From Spirochaetaceae bacterium (GTDB lineage: Bacteria > Spirochaetota > Spirochaetia > DSM-27196 > PWMO01), in the NCBI GenBank assembly GCA_007693325.1, contig REDW01000102.1, positions 1 to 51,480 on the forward strand: DNA of 51,480 nt, read 5' to 3'. The notes beneath the pieces were generated by a model, which was not told the origin of the DNA, made no database searches, and saw only the letters and a list, made by a program, of their open reading frames with translations. Of the stretch, positions 42,786-51,480 are shown in pieces (position 1 is the stretch's first letter; each line of letters opens with the position of its first letter). Position numbers and translations under genes: made by a program.

Positions 42786-43588
42786 GACGCTCGGTAGAGG
42801 CTGCGGTTGCCGGAATCATACTGCGCCTGCGGCGCAGACGCGGCAGGGCGCGTCGCACCACCGGCAAACGCGGGCGCTACGTCTTTGCACGCCCGGCGGG
42901 CCGCGACGGCGCAGTCAGTGATCTGGCTGTTGACGCCACGCTGCGCGCCGCCGCGCTGGACCGCGCTGTCGGCGCAGCCCGTTCGCTGATGGATCGCTCA
43001 CACCTGAGGCAGAAGATACGCCGCAGACGTGACCGCCACACGGTTGTTTTTGTGCTCGACACCTCGGATTCCATGGCCGAGCAAAACCAGCTGCACGTGG
43101 CACGGATCGCGCTTCTGTCACTATTGGCATCAGCCGAGCGACGCAAAGACCGCGTTGCGTTGATCACCTTTGGCGATATCGAAGCCAAAGTGGCGCTCGA
43201 ACCAACCTCGGCAATCGCGCGTGCACGCTACGCCATTGATAATCTTTCTCTCGGCGGCGCAACCCCGCTGGCCTCGGGGCTTTACCTCGCGCTGCGCCTG
43301 GTGGAAACCCAGCGCATGCGGGAACCGGGAGAACCGATCGAGGTGCTGGTCTTTTCCGACGGCGAGGGTAACGTCTCGCCCGACAAAGAGCACCAGACTA
43401 TCGAGTCGGTTGCCGCGATGAGTAAGCGCATCGGCGTGCACCCGTTGTTCATCGATACTACCGGGTCGCGGCGCGGCAGCCGAGCGATGCAGGAGCTCGC
43501 CGCGACATTCAGCGGAACCTACCGGCGGCTGCATGGTGCCGACCGCGAGGAGCTGGCGCAGATGATCAGCCAGATGCGGGTTGGCTAG
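42755..43588 (+). CDS. chlD: Chelatase VWA part of ChlD, reached by -1 frameshift
   Basis: Read in the -1 frame from the A run, 277 codons encode an acidic then Arg-rich linker, the family motif TTGKRGRYVFARPAG, DLAVDATLRAAALDR, and a VWA domain. The metal-dependent MIDAS residues are DTSDS, the Thr of GGATPLASG and the Asp of FSDGEGN. In chelatases this domain docks the AAA+ ring onto the large metal-inserting subunit. The first ATG in this frame, at 42989, lies after the conserved linker, so independent translation would lose part of the family core. This supports a frameshift over a separate gene. Confidence 0.82.
   Translation, partial: KLADDDTPEVRRSVEAAVAGIILRLRRRRGRARRTTGKRGRYVFARPAGRDGAVSDLAVDATLRAAALDRAVGAARSLMDRSHLRQKIRRRRDRHTVVFVLDTSDSMAEQNQLHVARIALLSLLASAERRKDRVALITFGDIEAKVALEPTSAIARARYAIDNLSLGGATPLASGLYLALRLVETQRMREPGEPIEVLVFSDGEGNVSPDKEHQTIESVAAMSKRIGVHPLFIDTTGSRRGSRAMQELAATFSGTYRRLHGADREELAQMISQMRVG
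42821..42837 (+). other. Hairpin CTGCGCC-TGC-GGCGCAG in the chlD linker
   Basis: A perfect 7-base stem with a 3-base loop lies 64 bases after the A10 run. This is too far to stimulate frameshifting directly in known cases, and it has no T run. Confidence 0.3.
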
Positions 43589-43662
43589 CTCAAACGCAAT
43601 TTGCCCCGCGAGCGCTGCGGTAGTATACTTTCAACAAACGTCAAAAGACAAAGGTGGACTCG

Positions 43663-44520
43663 ATGAACCACGTCAAGACATTCTTTCTGATGACCCTGCT
43701 CACCGTGCTGCTGATCGTGCTCGGCGGTGCAATTGCCGGCCAACAGGGCCTGATTATGGCTTTTGGTTTTGCGCTGGTTCTGAACCTGATCAGCTACTGG
43801 TTCAGCGATTCGATTGCCATCAAGATGACGCGGTCACGCGAGGTCAGCCGGCAACAGCAGCCGCAACTCTTCGATATGGTTGAGAGACTCAGTCAGCAAG
43901 CCGGACTGCCCACACCCAGGATCTACGTCACACCTTCGCAGCAACCCAACGCATTTGCCACCGGACGCAACCCGCGCCACGCGGCGGTTGCGGTAACCGA
44001 AGGCATCATGCGCGTTCTGGAACCTTCCGAACTCGAAGGGGTGATAGCCCACGAGCTGGCGCATATCAAGAACCGTGATACCCTGATCAGTACGATCGCT
44101 ACCGTGATGGCCGGTGCGCTGGCCTTCCTGGCGCGCATGGGCCAGTACCGCATGATCTTCGGCGGTATGCGTGGTTCACGCAACAGCGGCGGCAGCGCGG
44201 CGATCCTGATCCAGTTGCTGGCGATCATCTTTGCCCCCTTGGCGGCCATGCTGATCAAGATGGCCATATCGCGTTCGCGCGAGTACATAGCTGACGCAGG
44301 CGCCGCGCGCATCGCCGGAGATCCCAGCGGGCTGGCCAGCGCGCTGCTGAAGATGGAACAATACGCACAAGGGCGCCCAATGCAGATCAATGAAGCGGCG
44401 TCGCACATGTTCATCGTAAACCCGCTGTCGCGTCAGGGCATGGCGCGTATGTTCAGCACGCACCCGCCGATTCAAGACCGCGTACGGCGCTTGCGTCAGA
44501 TAGAAGACGGCCGCCGCTAG
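43663..44520 (+). CDS. htpX: Membrane zinc protease HtpX
   Basis: HtpX degrades damaged inner-membrane proteins. The 285-residue length equals the usual family size. Two N-terminal helices (about 7-25 and 29-48) are followed by the zinc motif HELAH (130-134) with RD just after, two more helices, and the third-ligand region SREYIADAGAA. STHPPIQDRVRRLR near the C-terminus is typical. The ATG at 43663 follows AAGGTGG by 5 bases; a GTG at 43654 is less likely. A TATACT box at 43623-43628 may be its promoter. The stop overlaps the convergent deacetylase stop in CTAG. Confidence 0.95.
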   Translation: MNHVKTFFLMTLLTVLLIVLGGAIAGQQGLIMAFGFALVLNLISYWFSDSIAIKMTRSREVSRQQQPQLFDMVERLSQQAGLPTPRIYVTPSQQPNAFATGRNPRHAAVAVTEGIMRVLEPSELEGVIAHELAHIKNRDTLISTIATVMAGALAFLARMGQYRMIFGGMRGSRNSGGSAAILIQLLAIIFAPLAAMLIKMAISRSREYIADAGAARIAGDPSGLASALLKMEQYAQGRPMQINEAASHMFIVNPLSRQGMARMFSTHPPIQDRVRRLRQIEDGRR

Positions 44521-45638
44521 TCTGCGATAGCCCAAATGGTAAGGCGCTGCGCTTCAAGCGGCAGCTCCAGCTGAACCGCAGGCGAGGCGCTGCGCCACGG
44601 CAGTGCAACGCCATCGGCGCTGATCTGCACTTCTCGCCATGACCGAGGCAGTTCAAGTTTCAGACTCAGCGGAATATCGTAGACCGATGGGTCTAGTTCG
44701 CACAAAATGTCGATCGAGACGCTCGACTCATCCAGCTGCCGCACGGTCAGTTGCGTTGAATCGCGGCGTTCGATGTACTTGACCACATCTGCAAACGGGG
44801 CGATCCAGAAGTCCTGGCCAACAAGATAATCCAGCAACCCGCGGTAGGTCTCTATCGATAACGGCTGCCAGCCAACCGCCGCACGCGGAATCCGCCCGTC
44901 GTCTACCCCGTGCAGAGACAGTACCGCCCAGCCTTCGCTATCGAGCACCCGTTCTGCAGCCTCGATCCAGGACTGCGACGCCTCCACCGGGCGGACAGCA
45001 AGCGCGTTGACGCGCTGCAGATCTGCCGGCCGGGCACCCGGCACACCGGCCTCGATGTAGCGCGCTGTTGTTGCCTGTCCGGCGCGCGCGGCAATGTAGT
45101 AGTGAGTTGCCAGTGCGCGGCCCACGCTGTTGCTGCGCCAGTAGGGCCAGGCAAAGGTCAGGCCGCGTTGCTGCGGAATCTCGTGCCGCAGCCGCTGCAT
45201 CGACTGCCGCAGTTGCCGGTCTGTGGCGCGTAAGTCGAGCGTGGTGAGATCTGGATGGTTATGGGAATGACTGCCGATTTCGTGTCCGCGCGCCGCCATC
45301 TCGCGTGCCTGGCTCCAGCTGAACTGCAGACGCTGGATGTCGCCGTCATGCCAGATTCCTTCGTCCAACACCCCGGTAATCGCGTAGAACGTGCCGCGCA
45401 GTCCGCGACTGTCCAGTTCCGGTGCCGCCAGCAGATAGTGGTCCAGCGTACTGTCATCAAAAGTAAGCGAAGCCGCCGAGCGCGCTCCGTCACGCCAGCG
45501 CAACACCTCCGCAGCTACCGTCGGTCGATCCGGCTCAACAGCCGGCTCGGTCTCGGGCAGCGGCAGGCTACGGCAGCCTGCCGCCAGAACCACAAGCGCA
45601 ATTACGAACAGCCGGTTGTAGAGCCGCAGGTGTCGCAT
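44517..45638 (-). CDS. Lipoprotein polysaccharide deacetylase (NodB-like)
   Basis: A 373-residue lipoprotein: the signal peptide ends VLAAGC (Cys near residue 19). A NodB-type deacetylase domain follows with SLTFDDST (catalytic and metal Asp pair), SHSHNHPDL (metal His pair four residues apart) and TFAWPYW. A later LSLHGVDDG supplies the fifth motif's His. The last 90 residues are a beta-rich add-on domain. It probably removes acetyl groups from a sugar polymer of the envelope. The ATG lies within the last codons of nrdJ, giving a 37-base overlap, so the genes are co-transcribed. Confidence 0.85.
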   Translation of the reverse strand: MRHLRLYNRLFVIALVVLAAGCRSLPLPETEPAVEPDRPTVAAEVLRWRDGARSAASLTFDDSTLDHYLLAAPELDSRGLRGTFYAITGVLDEGIWHDGDIQRLQFSWSQAREMAARGHEIGSHSHNHPDLTTLDLRATDRQLRQSMQRLRHEIPQQRGLTFAWPYWRSNSVGRALATHYYIAARAGQATTARYIEAGVPGARPADLQRVNALAVRPVEASQSWIEAAERVLDSEGWAVLSLHGVDDGRIPRAAVGWQPLSIETYRGLLDYLVGQDFWIAPFADVVKYIERRDSTQLTVRQLDESSVSIDILCELDPSVYDIPLSLKLELPRSWREVQISADGVALPWRSASPAVQLELPLEAQRLTIWAIAD

Positions 45639-48600
45639 TTCATGCACGTCCCGTTGCGCAGCAGCGTGAAGTGACCGCACGCAGTACACGGATCGCCCTC
45701 GTAGCCTTTCAGCCGCGCCAGCTTGCGCTGCTTGCCGGCATCTGCCACCGCTACCGGGCTGCGTCGTTCCGCCTGAGGTTTTGATGCCGCCCCATGCTGC
45801 GTTGCCGGCGTCTGCGGGCGCGCTTCAGCGCTATCGTGCGTTGGCTCGTTGCCGCTTGAGGTCTCACGGTCTGATTTCGCTGGTTCAGCGGATGTCCCCG
45901 TTGCGGCACTGTGCGCGGCAGACTCGGGCTCGGGCGTTGAGTTGCCGTCCAGAGTAGAGGTGGCAATCAGGTCATCCGGCTTGACCTGCACCAGATCGGT
46001 ACGATTGAGATAGGACAGGGCGAGGTCGCGGAAAACCAGGTCGAGTACCGACGTTGCCATTTTGATGTTCTGGTGTCCACTGACGATACCGTTGGGTTCG
46101 AAGCGGGTAAAGGTAAAGGCGTCGACATATTCCTCGAGCGGAACACCGTACTGCAGACCAAGCGAGACCGCAATTGCAAAGCTGTTGACCAGCGAACGGA
46201 ACGCCGCCCCCTCTTTGTGCATGTCCAGAAAAATCTCACCCAGGGTTCCGTCGGCGTACTGCCCGGTTCTGATGAACAGGCTGTGGTTGCCGATCTTGGC
46301 TTTCTGCGTGTAGCCTACGCGTCGCCCCGGCAGCACCCGCCGTTGAGCACGCCTCTGGGCATGGGGTGCATCGGCGGCCGGCTGTGCAGCAGCCGGTGCC
46401 TCGGCGTTCAGTTCCAGCAGCTTCTCGGCGATCCTGTCGGCGCCGGCGCCCAGACTGCTCAGAGGCTGGCTCAGTTTCGAGCCATCGCGGTAGAGCGCTA
46501 TTGACTTCAGCATCAGGCGCCACGACAGCATGTGGGCCTCTTCCACCTCGCCGATGGTGACGGCGTTGGGCATGTTGATTGTCTTGGAGATAGCGCCCGA
46601 TACAAACGGCTGCACCGCGGCCATCATCTCCACGTGTCCACGCCAGCTGATCGAACGTGTTCCCAGGCGGCCCGACGGACTGGCGGTATCAAAGACCGGC
46701 AGGTGCTCCGGCTTGAGATGCGGGCAGCCCTCCACCGTCATTGCTCCACAGGCGTAGATCTCGGCGGCATCTATATCCTGTTGGGTGAACCCGAGATGCG
46801 TTAACAGGTCAAAACCCGGCAGCGCGTAGGTGGCCTCTGGTATGCCGAGTTCCTGCTGCATGACCTCGTCACCGAGCACGTAGTGGTTGATTACTCCCGC
46901 GAGGTTGAAGGCGTTCTTGAGCGAGTCTTCAATAGCGTCCAGAGTCTTCTCGCTGAAGCCCCCGGCGGCCAGACGTTCACGGTTAACCCCGGGTGCGTTA
47001 TCAAGCGTTGCGTGACCGAGACAGTAATCGATGATCTCCTGAACCTGCTTGCTTGAGTATCCCAGCTTCTTCAGTGCCGGAGGAATCGATTGGTTGATGA
47101 TCTTGAAGTATCCGCCGCCGGCGAGCTTCTTGAACTTCACCAGGGCAAAGTCCGGTTCCACTCCGGTTGTGTCACAATCCATGACCAGCCCGATGGTTCC
47201 TGTAGGCGCTATTGCGGTGGCCTGGGCGTTGCGGTAACCGTGCCGCTCGCCGAGCTCCAGTGCACGGTCCCACGAATCGCGCGCGGCCTGCAGCAGATCA
47301 GCTGGACAGAGCTTCTCATCGATACCCCGCGGAACAATGGTCAGCCCCTGGTACTCTTCAGCCGGTGCATTGTACGCGGCGCGCCGGTGATTGCGAATCA
47401 CGCGCAGCATATGCTGCCTGTTGGCCTCGTAACGCGGGAATGGACCGGTGTCTGCTGCCATCTCGGCCGAGGTGGCGTAGGATTCGCCGCTGAGGATCGC
47501 ACTCAACGCTGCAGCGGTAGCACGGCCTTCGTCGCCATCGTAGGGCAAGCCCATCACCATCAGCAGGGTACCGAGATTGGCGTACCCCAGACCAAGGGTA
47601 CGGTAATCGTAGCTCCTGCGCGCTACTTCGCGGCTGGGAAACTGCGCCATGACAACGCTGATTTCGAGTACAACCGTCCACAAGCGAATAGCGTGCAGGT
47701 ACGCTTCTATATCAAACTCACTCTTGTCTGCGTCGTAGAACGTCAGCAGGTTGAGAGACGCCAGGTTGCACGCGGTATCGTCGAGAAACATGTACTCGCT
47801 GCACGGATTAGACGCGCGGATGTCTCCGTCTTCGGGGCAGGTATGCCACTCATTGATGGTGGAGTGAAACTGCAGCCCGGGGTCGGCACACTGCCACGAG
47901 GTGCGCGCCATATTGCGCCACAGGTCGCGCGCTCTGATAGTCTTGCGCACCGAACCGTCGGTACGCGCAATCAGATTCCAGTCTGCGTCGTCGAGCACCG
48001 CCTGCATGAACTCGTTGGCCACGCGCACCGAGTTGTTGGAAGACTGCCCGCTTACCGTGTTATAGGCTTCAGAATCCCACTCAGTGGTGAATTCAACCAG
48101 CAGGGGTTCAAGATCACCCTCGCGTGCGCGCTGCAGCACCTGGTGAATGAACGAGGTCGGGATCTCGGCGTCCATAGCCGCGAGAACCGCCTGATGAAGG
48201 TTGCGGTTGACATCGGGATCGCAGGCCGACTGAAGCTCCCCGCCGTGTTGCTTGATTGTCTCGAGCACGGCACGCATCTTGCGCGCGATTATGCGGCTTC
48301 CGGCTACCATGCTGGCTACCTTGTACTCTTCAGCGGCCTTCCATTCAACGTAGCGCTCAATGTCGGGATGGTCTGCATCGAGCGTTACCATCTTGGCGGC
48401 ACGGCGCGTTGTCCCGCCGCTCTTGATCGCAGCAGCGGAGCGGTCGGCGATCTTCAGAAATGACAGCAGCCCCGATGAAACACCACCACCGGACAGCGGC
48501 TCGGTCTCACCGCGAATGCGCGAAAAGTTGGATCCGGTACCGGAGCCGTACTTGAACAGCCGCGCTTCGCGCGTCACCAGATCCATAATACCGCCTTCAT

Positions 48601-49144
48601 TCACCAGGTCATCGGTAACATCCATGATAAAGCAGGCGTGCGGCTGCGGCCGCTCGTAGGCGCTCTGCGAAGGTTTGACCTCACCGGTTTCCGGCTCAAC
48701 AAAGTAGTGCCCCTGGGCCGGCCCTTCGATACCGTAGGCTGCGTGCAGACCAGTATTGAACCATTGTGGCGAGTTGGGTGCGCCCATCTGCTGCGCCAGC
48801 ATGTAGCACATCTCGTCGTAGAATGCGCGTGCGTCTTCATCGGTGTCAAAATAGCCGGCGCGTTCGCCCCAGATGGTCCAGGTGTGTGCCAGCCGGTGGA
48901 AAACCTGGCGCGCATCGTATTCCTGATCTCCGTGTCCGTTCTTTGAGGGAACCCCGGATTTGCGGAAGTACTTCTGTGCCAGTATATCGGTTGCAATCTG
49001 AGACCAGCTCGACGGCACAACCACACCCTCTCTGCGAAATATGACCGAGCCGTCAGGATTTCTGATTTCGGAAACCCTGGTATCCCAGGTTATTCCGGTA
49101 TACGGCCCGGAGCTGCTATCGGTAAACCGTCGTGTGATTTTCAC
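45602..49144 (-). CDS. nrdJ: Adenosylcobalamin-dependent ribonucleotide reductase NrdJ
   Basis: A class II reductase of 1180 residues that turns ribonucleotides into deoxyribonucleotides with B12, independent of oxygen. Recognisable parts are the [20 protein letters not shown] active-site segment, [20 protein letters not shown], and the C-terminal zinc ribbon [18 protein letters not shown] with the redox cysteines after it. A Ser/Ala/Glu-rich linker of about 80 residues lies before the ribbon. The GTG at 49144 is chosen because GGGGGTG stands about 8 bases before it and the upstream region carries a promoter. Adjacent regulatory boxes suggest NrdR control. Confidence 0.95.
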   Translation of the reverse strand: MKITRRFTDSSSGPYTGITWDTRVSEIRNPDGSVIFRREGVVVPSSWSQIATDILAQKYFRKSGVPSKNGHGDQEYDARQVFHRLAHTWTIWGERAGYFDTDEDARAFYDEMCYMLAQQMGAPNSPQWFNTGLHAAYGIEGPAQGHYFVEPETGEVKPSQSAYERPQPHACFIMDVTDDLVNEGGIMDLVTREARLFKYGSGTGSNFSRIRGETEPLSGGGVSSGLLSFLKIADRSAAAIKSGGTTRRAAKMVTLDADHPDIERYVEWKAAEEYKVASMVAGSRIIARKMRAVLETIKQHGGELQSACDPDVNRNLHQAVLAAMDAEIPTSFIHQVLQRAREGDLEPLLVEFTTEWDSEAYNTVSGQSSNNSVRVANEFMQAVLDDADWNLIARTDGSVRKTIRARDLWRNMARTSWQCADPGLQFHSTINEWHTCPEDGDIRASNPCSEYMFLDDTACNLASLNLLTFYDADKSEFDIEAYLHAIRLWTVVLEISVVMAQFPSREVARRSYDYRTLGLGYANLGTLLMVMGLPYDGDEGRATAAALSAILSGESYATSAEMAADTGPFPRYEANRQHMLRVIRNHRRAAYNAPAEEYQGLTIVPRGIDEKLCPADLLQAARDSWDRALELGERHGYRNAQATAIAPTGTIGLVMDCDTTGVEPDFALVKFKKLAGGGYFKIINQSIPPALKKLGYSSKQVQEIIDYCLGHATLDNAPGVNRERLAAGGFSEKTLDAIEDSLKNAFNLAGVINHYVLGDEVMQQELGIPEATYALPGFDLLTHLGFTQQDIDAAEIYACGAMTVEGCPHLKPEHLPVFDTASPSGRLGTRSISWRGHVEMMAAVQPFVSGAISKTINMPNAVTIGEVEEAHMLSWRLMLKSIALYRDGSKLSQPLSSLGAGADRIAEKLLELNAEAPAAAQPAADAPHAQRRAQRRVLPGRRVGYTQKAKIGNHSLFIRTGQYADGTLGEIFLDMHKEGAAFRSLVNSFAIAVSLGLQYGVPLEEYVDAFTFTRFEPNGIVSGHQNIKMATSVLDLVFRDLALSYLNRTDLVQVKPDDLIATSTLDGNSTPEPESAAHSAATGTSAEPAKSDRETSSGNEPTHDSAEARPQTPATQHGAASKPQAERRSPVAVADAGKQRKLARLKGYEGDPCTACGHFTLLRNGTCMKCDTCGSTTGCS

Positions 49145-49151
49145 CCAAACA

Positions 49152-49207
49152 CCCCCATATATAATGTTGTACATAGACTGTATACACCATATAGCGGCAG
49201 TGTGCAA
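49152..49207 (-). promoter_or_regulatory. nrdJ promoter with two NrdR-box-like sites
   Basis: On the minus strand TTGCAC (49207-49202), a 17-base spacer and TATACA (49184-49179) form the promoter. Two sites resemble the NrdR box ACAC(T/A)ATATAT(A/T)GTGT: 49184-49199 (10 of 16 bases) and 49152-49167 (12 of 16). They are 32 bases apart, the normal three-turn spacing of NrdR pairs. One box lies in the spacer and the other after the start. Confidence 0.5.
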
Positions 49208-49317
49208 CCGTCAGCCGGCAGAAAACCCAGGAATTTCTGCGCGCGACGGGACTCTGTACGCACCTTCCGTTTCTGGTGTAGGATACACCCATTCAAGGCG
49301 CTCAGGTGGTTGAACCG

Positions 49318-49665
49318 ATGACGGTTGATGAAGTTGTGCAGGTGGTTGACGGCTCAGTGCTCACGGATACCCGCATATCCGAGGACCATGCCGTAGTACA
49401 CGGTTTCTCGTCTGATCTGATGAGCGATGTCTTGACGGTAACCGCGGATCACGTGTTGCTGATCACCGGGCTCTCGAATGCGCAAACGGTACGAACCGCG
49501 ATGATGTCCGATATACACGTTGTCCTGATCGGGCGTAACAAGCGCATCACCGACGAGATGAAAACACTGGCCGAACAGAACCACGTTGTTCTGATCGGGA
49601 CCGCGTATTCGCTTTTCCGCGCCTCCGCGGAACTCTACAATGCCGGCCTGAAACCAATCTTCTGA
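49318..49665 (+). CDS. DRTGG-domain protein
   Basis: A 115-residue cytoplasmic protein that is essentially one DRTGG domain (VLLITGLSNAQTVRTAMMSDIHVVLIGRNK), a small fold found next to CBS domains, in phosphotransacetylase extensions and near hydrogenase genes. Its ligand is unknown, though nucleotide binding has been suggested for the family. The ATG at 49318 follows AGGTGG (49304-49309) by 8 bases. It is divergent from nrdJ and followed by a likely terminator. Confidence 0.8.
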   Translation: MTVDEVVQVVDGSVLTDTRISEDHAVVHGFSSDLMSDVLTVTADHVLLITGLSNAQTVRTAMMSDIHVVLIGRNKRITDEMKTLAEQNHVVLIGTAYSLFRASAELYNAGLKPIF

Positions 49666-49709
49666 ACGCCAGCGGGTCGCGGCCTGTTGCAATCCGGCGG
49701 TTTTTTTTT
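49665..49709 (+). terminator. Probable rho-independent terminator
   Basis: AACGCC and GGCGGTT form the base of a hairpin (one bulge) enclosing a GC-rich loop, followed by nine T bases at 49701-49709. It ends the DRTGG gene. The last T begins a TATACT box (49709-49714) that may be the -10 box of the next gene. Confidence 0.55.
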
Positions 49710-49750
49710 ATACTTGAAGTAACGTAAGCAAAACTAGTAGCCGAGGTCAG

Positions 49751-50515
49751 ATGCAGGACTACCGGGACGATCTTCAGTCAGATTACCGCAAAGTGGCCAA
49801 ACGCATCCGCGATCTGCAGGGCCGGCTGCGCGCCAGTCATGATTCACTGTCTAAACGCACTATTGTCGATGAATTGACCAAGCTCGAGCAGGAGCGGCTC
49901 AAGATCGATAACGTCTTCCTCGAAGACGGCGCGCAGCGTGCCGCTGAAGATGAGTTCGAGGGGTTTCCAATCCTCGCGTCACTGCAGCAGCGCTACCCCG
50001 ATCTACTCAAAACGCACGCGACGCAGGTGCAAGAGATCCAGGCGCTATTGCTCTATCTGCGTTATTTTGAAGATGAGTTCATCGGTCTGTTCAGCGAACG
50101 CAAATTGAAGCTCGACGTCAAGTATTCGGTTGAGCGCGACGGTTTCTATCACCAGTTCAGCCAGCTCTCGCGTCGCGTTGCCAATTACTGCGATGAAGCG
50201 CTGCGTATCCAGGACGGTAACTACTCCAAGAACTACGAGCAGGATATGCTGAAACGCATGGTGGAGATGCGCCACGCGGTAGTCATCGAATCAAATACGT
50301 TCTTCGGTCGTGTACACCGCTTCTCAGGTGAGTTGATCGACGATCTCGACGGCGACGGAATACTGTGCCAGAATGGAGAATCTGAACTGTCGTACACTGA
50401 CCTCGATCGCGAGACCGAGCTGCGCGGGCTAACGGTACGCGATGCGCTGCAGTTGATGTTTGATACCTGCGACGAGATCCTCGAGTATCTCGATGTACCG
50501 GATTTCCAACGATAG
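49751..50515 (+). CDS. Coiled-coil protein of unknown function
   Basis: A 254-residue soluble, acidic protein I do not recognise. Residues about 5-55 form a heptad-rich helix (YRKVAKRIRDLQGRLRASHD), and the rest is also predicted helical, with many Glu, Asp and Leu. No catalytic motif or membrane segment is seen. A TATACT -10 box lies at 49709-49714. GAGG at 49742-49745 precedes the ATG by 5 bases. A kinase-like gene follows after 15 bases, probably in one operon. Confidence 0.75.
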   Translation: MQDYRDDLQSDYRKVAKRIRDLQGRLRASHDSLSKRTIVDELTKLEQERLKIDNVFLEDGAQRAAEDEFEGFPILASLQQRYPDLLKTHATQVQEIQALLLYLRYFEDEFIGLFSERKLKLDVKYSVERDGFYHQFSQLSRRVANYCDEALRIQDGNYSKNYEQDMLKRMVEMRHAVVIESNTFFGRVHRFSGELIDDLDGDGILCQNGESELSYTDLDRETELRGLTVRDALQLMFDTCDEILEYLDVPDFQR

Positions 50516-50530
50516 GCACAGTCAGATAGC

Positions 50531-51379
50531 ATGCGCGTTCCCGAATACGCAATACCCGAAGACGTCGAAATAGTAGCTGCTGAACGAAACCGCATTGCGG
50601 AAGTCAATTCGGTCTATCGGTGTACCGCCCACCGCGGCGGTTCCAACTTCACCTTCTACCTGAAAGTCTGCAAGAGTACCACCGCCACCATGGACAACGA
50701 GCGCGACGCGCTTGTGATGCTGTCGCAGCAGAGCTTTCCGGTACCGCGGGTACTATGGCACGGTGTCGGCCGACGCAGCTTCCTGGCACTCGAAGAGCGG
50801 CCGGGGGTTATCCTGCGAGATGTACTCAACCCGCTCAGTGACGATCATCTGCCTCACATGACAAACCAGGTGCTGCATCAGCTCGGTGAACTGGTTGGCT
50901 GGCTGCACACTATTGATGTGCAGTGGCAGCCGCAGAAACGCACCTCGCTGTATGGCTTTCTCGGCGAACAGGAACTCGACGATCCACGCTTCACGGAGGT
51001 AGTTCTCTGGTTGCGTCAGAATACGCCGCAAAGCCGGGACAACGTATTTGTGCACGGTGACCTGAATGATGCTAACGTACTTGTCAACGGCAGCGAGATC
51101 TCCGCTATTCTCGATTGGGAATCAGCTGGAATGGGCTGGCGCGAATACGAGCTGGCCTGGATACTGCGTGAGCGCCGCAACTACATGAACAGCCGGCAAT
51201 CACGCGAGTTCTTTCTTGACGGCTACAACGCCCGCGCCGGCTTTGACCCCGAAGCGCTGCGCTGGTGCGAAGTCATGAATTGCCTCCACGTTGCCTTCTG
51301 GTGCAAAGACCACTATCGCAACTTCATGCAGTTTAATCTTGAAAAGGCCCGCGAGGCGATGTTCCGCGGTTACGACTGA
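50531..51379 (+). CDS. APH-fold small-molecule phosphotransferase
   Basis: A 282-residue member of the aminoglycoside phosphotransferase-like kinase fold. The catalytic loop is VHGDLNDANVLV (Brenner-type HGD) and the metal motif is ILDWESAGMG. The N-lobe has a plausible Lys in FYLKVCKS and a Glu in NERDALVML. This family includes choline, homoserine and sugar kinases as well as antibiotic kinases; nothing here points to resistance. The substrate is unknown. The gene precedes a histidine phosphatase gene by 30 bases. Confidence 0.85.
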   Translation: MRVPEYAIPEDVEIVAAERNRIAEVNSVYRCTAHRGGSNFTFYLKVCKSTTATMDNERDALVMLSQQSFPVPRVLWHGVGRRSFLALEERPGVILRDVLNPLSDDHLPHMTNQVLHQLGELVGWLHTIDVQWQPQKRTSLYGFLGEQELDDPRFTEVVLWLRQNTPQSRDNVFVHGDLNDANVLVNGSEISAILDWESAGMGWREYELAWILRERRNYMNSRQSREFFLDGYNARAGFDPEALRWCEVMNCLHVAFWCKDHYRNFMQFNLEKAREAMFRGYD

Positions 51380-51409
51380 CAGCGGTGAGCGCTACGGAGG
51401 TGTAGCCGA

Positions 51410-51480
51410 TTGACTGAACTTGCCTTGATACGGCACGCGCAGAGCAGAGCCCAGACCGGCGAAGAGCCGTGGCTCGATCC
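51410..51480 (+). CDS. Start of a histidine phosphatase superfamily gene (cut by window edge)
   Basis: A TTG start at 51410 follows GGAGGTG (51396-51402) by 7 bases. The 23 visible codons begin TELALIRHAQS, the N-terminal RHx motif of the phosphoglycerate mutase-like phosphatases, with the His that becomes phosphorylated. The rest lies outside the window, so substrate and length are unknown. Confidence 0.7.
   Translation, partial: MTELALIRHAQSRAQTGEEPWLD

Noticed and set aside
42989-43588. The VWA domain as a separate gene starting at the ATG 42989
   Set aside because: The conserved chelatase linker before it is open in the same frame back to the A10 run, and no ribosome site is seen before 42989, so a frameshifted continuation is the better reading.
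47090-48463. 457-codon open frame on the plus strand opposite nrdJ
   Set aside because: NrdJ motifs on the other strand are unmistakable; the antisense product looks like composition-driven noise.
1-51480. Insertion sequences, prophage, CRISPR arrays, rRNA or integron parts
   Set aside because: I saw no transposase, integrase, phage structural gene, regular spacer-repeat pattern or rRNA-like sequence; base composition is even throughout.

Overview
The window is a dense, all-bacterial chromosomal segment. It holds about 43 protein genes, three tRNAs and no mobile element, rRNA or CRISPR. No gap exceeds about 210 bases; the largest are 40947-41153, 1848-2043 and 49145-49317. Gene content suggests a free-living, GC-rich spirochaete-like bacterium with two membranes. 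The phosphate-binding protein has the GGAQEG-type signal-peptide end common in spirochaetal binding proteins, there are several lipoproteins, and several long genes match no broad family I recognise. The phylum is inferred from style, not proven.

Layout. 1-1850: tRNA-Leu, a membrane diguanylate cyclase and a thioredoxin-fold protein. 1936-8289: a phosphate regulon operon, pstS-pstC-pstA-pstB, then a degenerate Fic-like protein and a Na/Pi-cotransporter-like protein with a PhoU-like tail, preceded by six tandem 11-base Pho-box-like units. 8292-14237: a Rep/PcrA helicase and an rRNA m5C methyltransferase (minus strand), then Gph phosphatase, phosphohexomutase and a DnaQ-like exonuclease. 14217-16843: a THEP1-type NTPase coupled to a 687-residue protein of unknown function. 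16951-25659: a lipoprotein, a HEAT-repeat protein, a SanA-like protein, QueG, a J-domain protein, tRNA-Pro and tRNA-Arg, SlyD, a class 3 lipase, UppP, ApbE and a predicted zinc aminopeptidase.

25660-35010 is one long minus-strand run: HtrA protease, DnaJ-like protein, SDR, PdeM-like phosphoesterase, then the mutagenesis cassette imuA-imuB-dnaE2. The cassette has a promoter whose spacer is a near-perfect palindrome (LexA-like operator). 35116-38744 is a two-gene unit: a ParA/MinD-like ATPase with a long novel tail, and an AAA+ protein with PH-like, TerB-like and CbbX-like parts. 38755-40946: a CysRS-like enzyme with a degenerate zinc site and a membrane sensor-like protein. 41154-44520: a small secreted protein, a chelatase chlD gene split by a -1 frameshift at a run of ten A, and HtpX. 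44517-49144: a lipoprotein polysaccharide deacetylase and the B12-dependent ribonucleotide reductase NrdJ behind probable NrdR boxes. 49318-51480: a DRTGG-domain protein, a coiled-coil unknown, an APH-fold kinase and the start of a histidine phosphatase.

The most notable signals are the chlD frameshift site, the AAA+/ParA pair, the degenerate Fic and transporter genes in the pst operon, a divergent promoter pair sharing one palindromic -35 box (uppP/apbE), and a repeated pattern of start codons only 6 to 11 bases downstream of the -10 box with no ribosome binding site (probable leaderless mRNAs). All motif matches were made by eye; no database or structure search was run.
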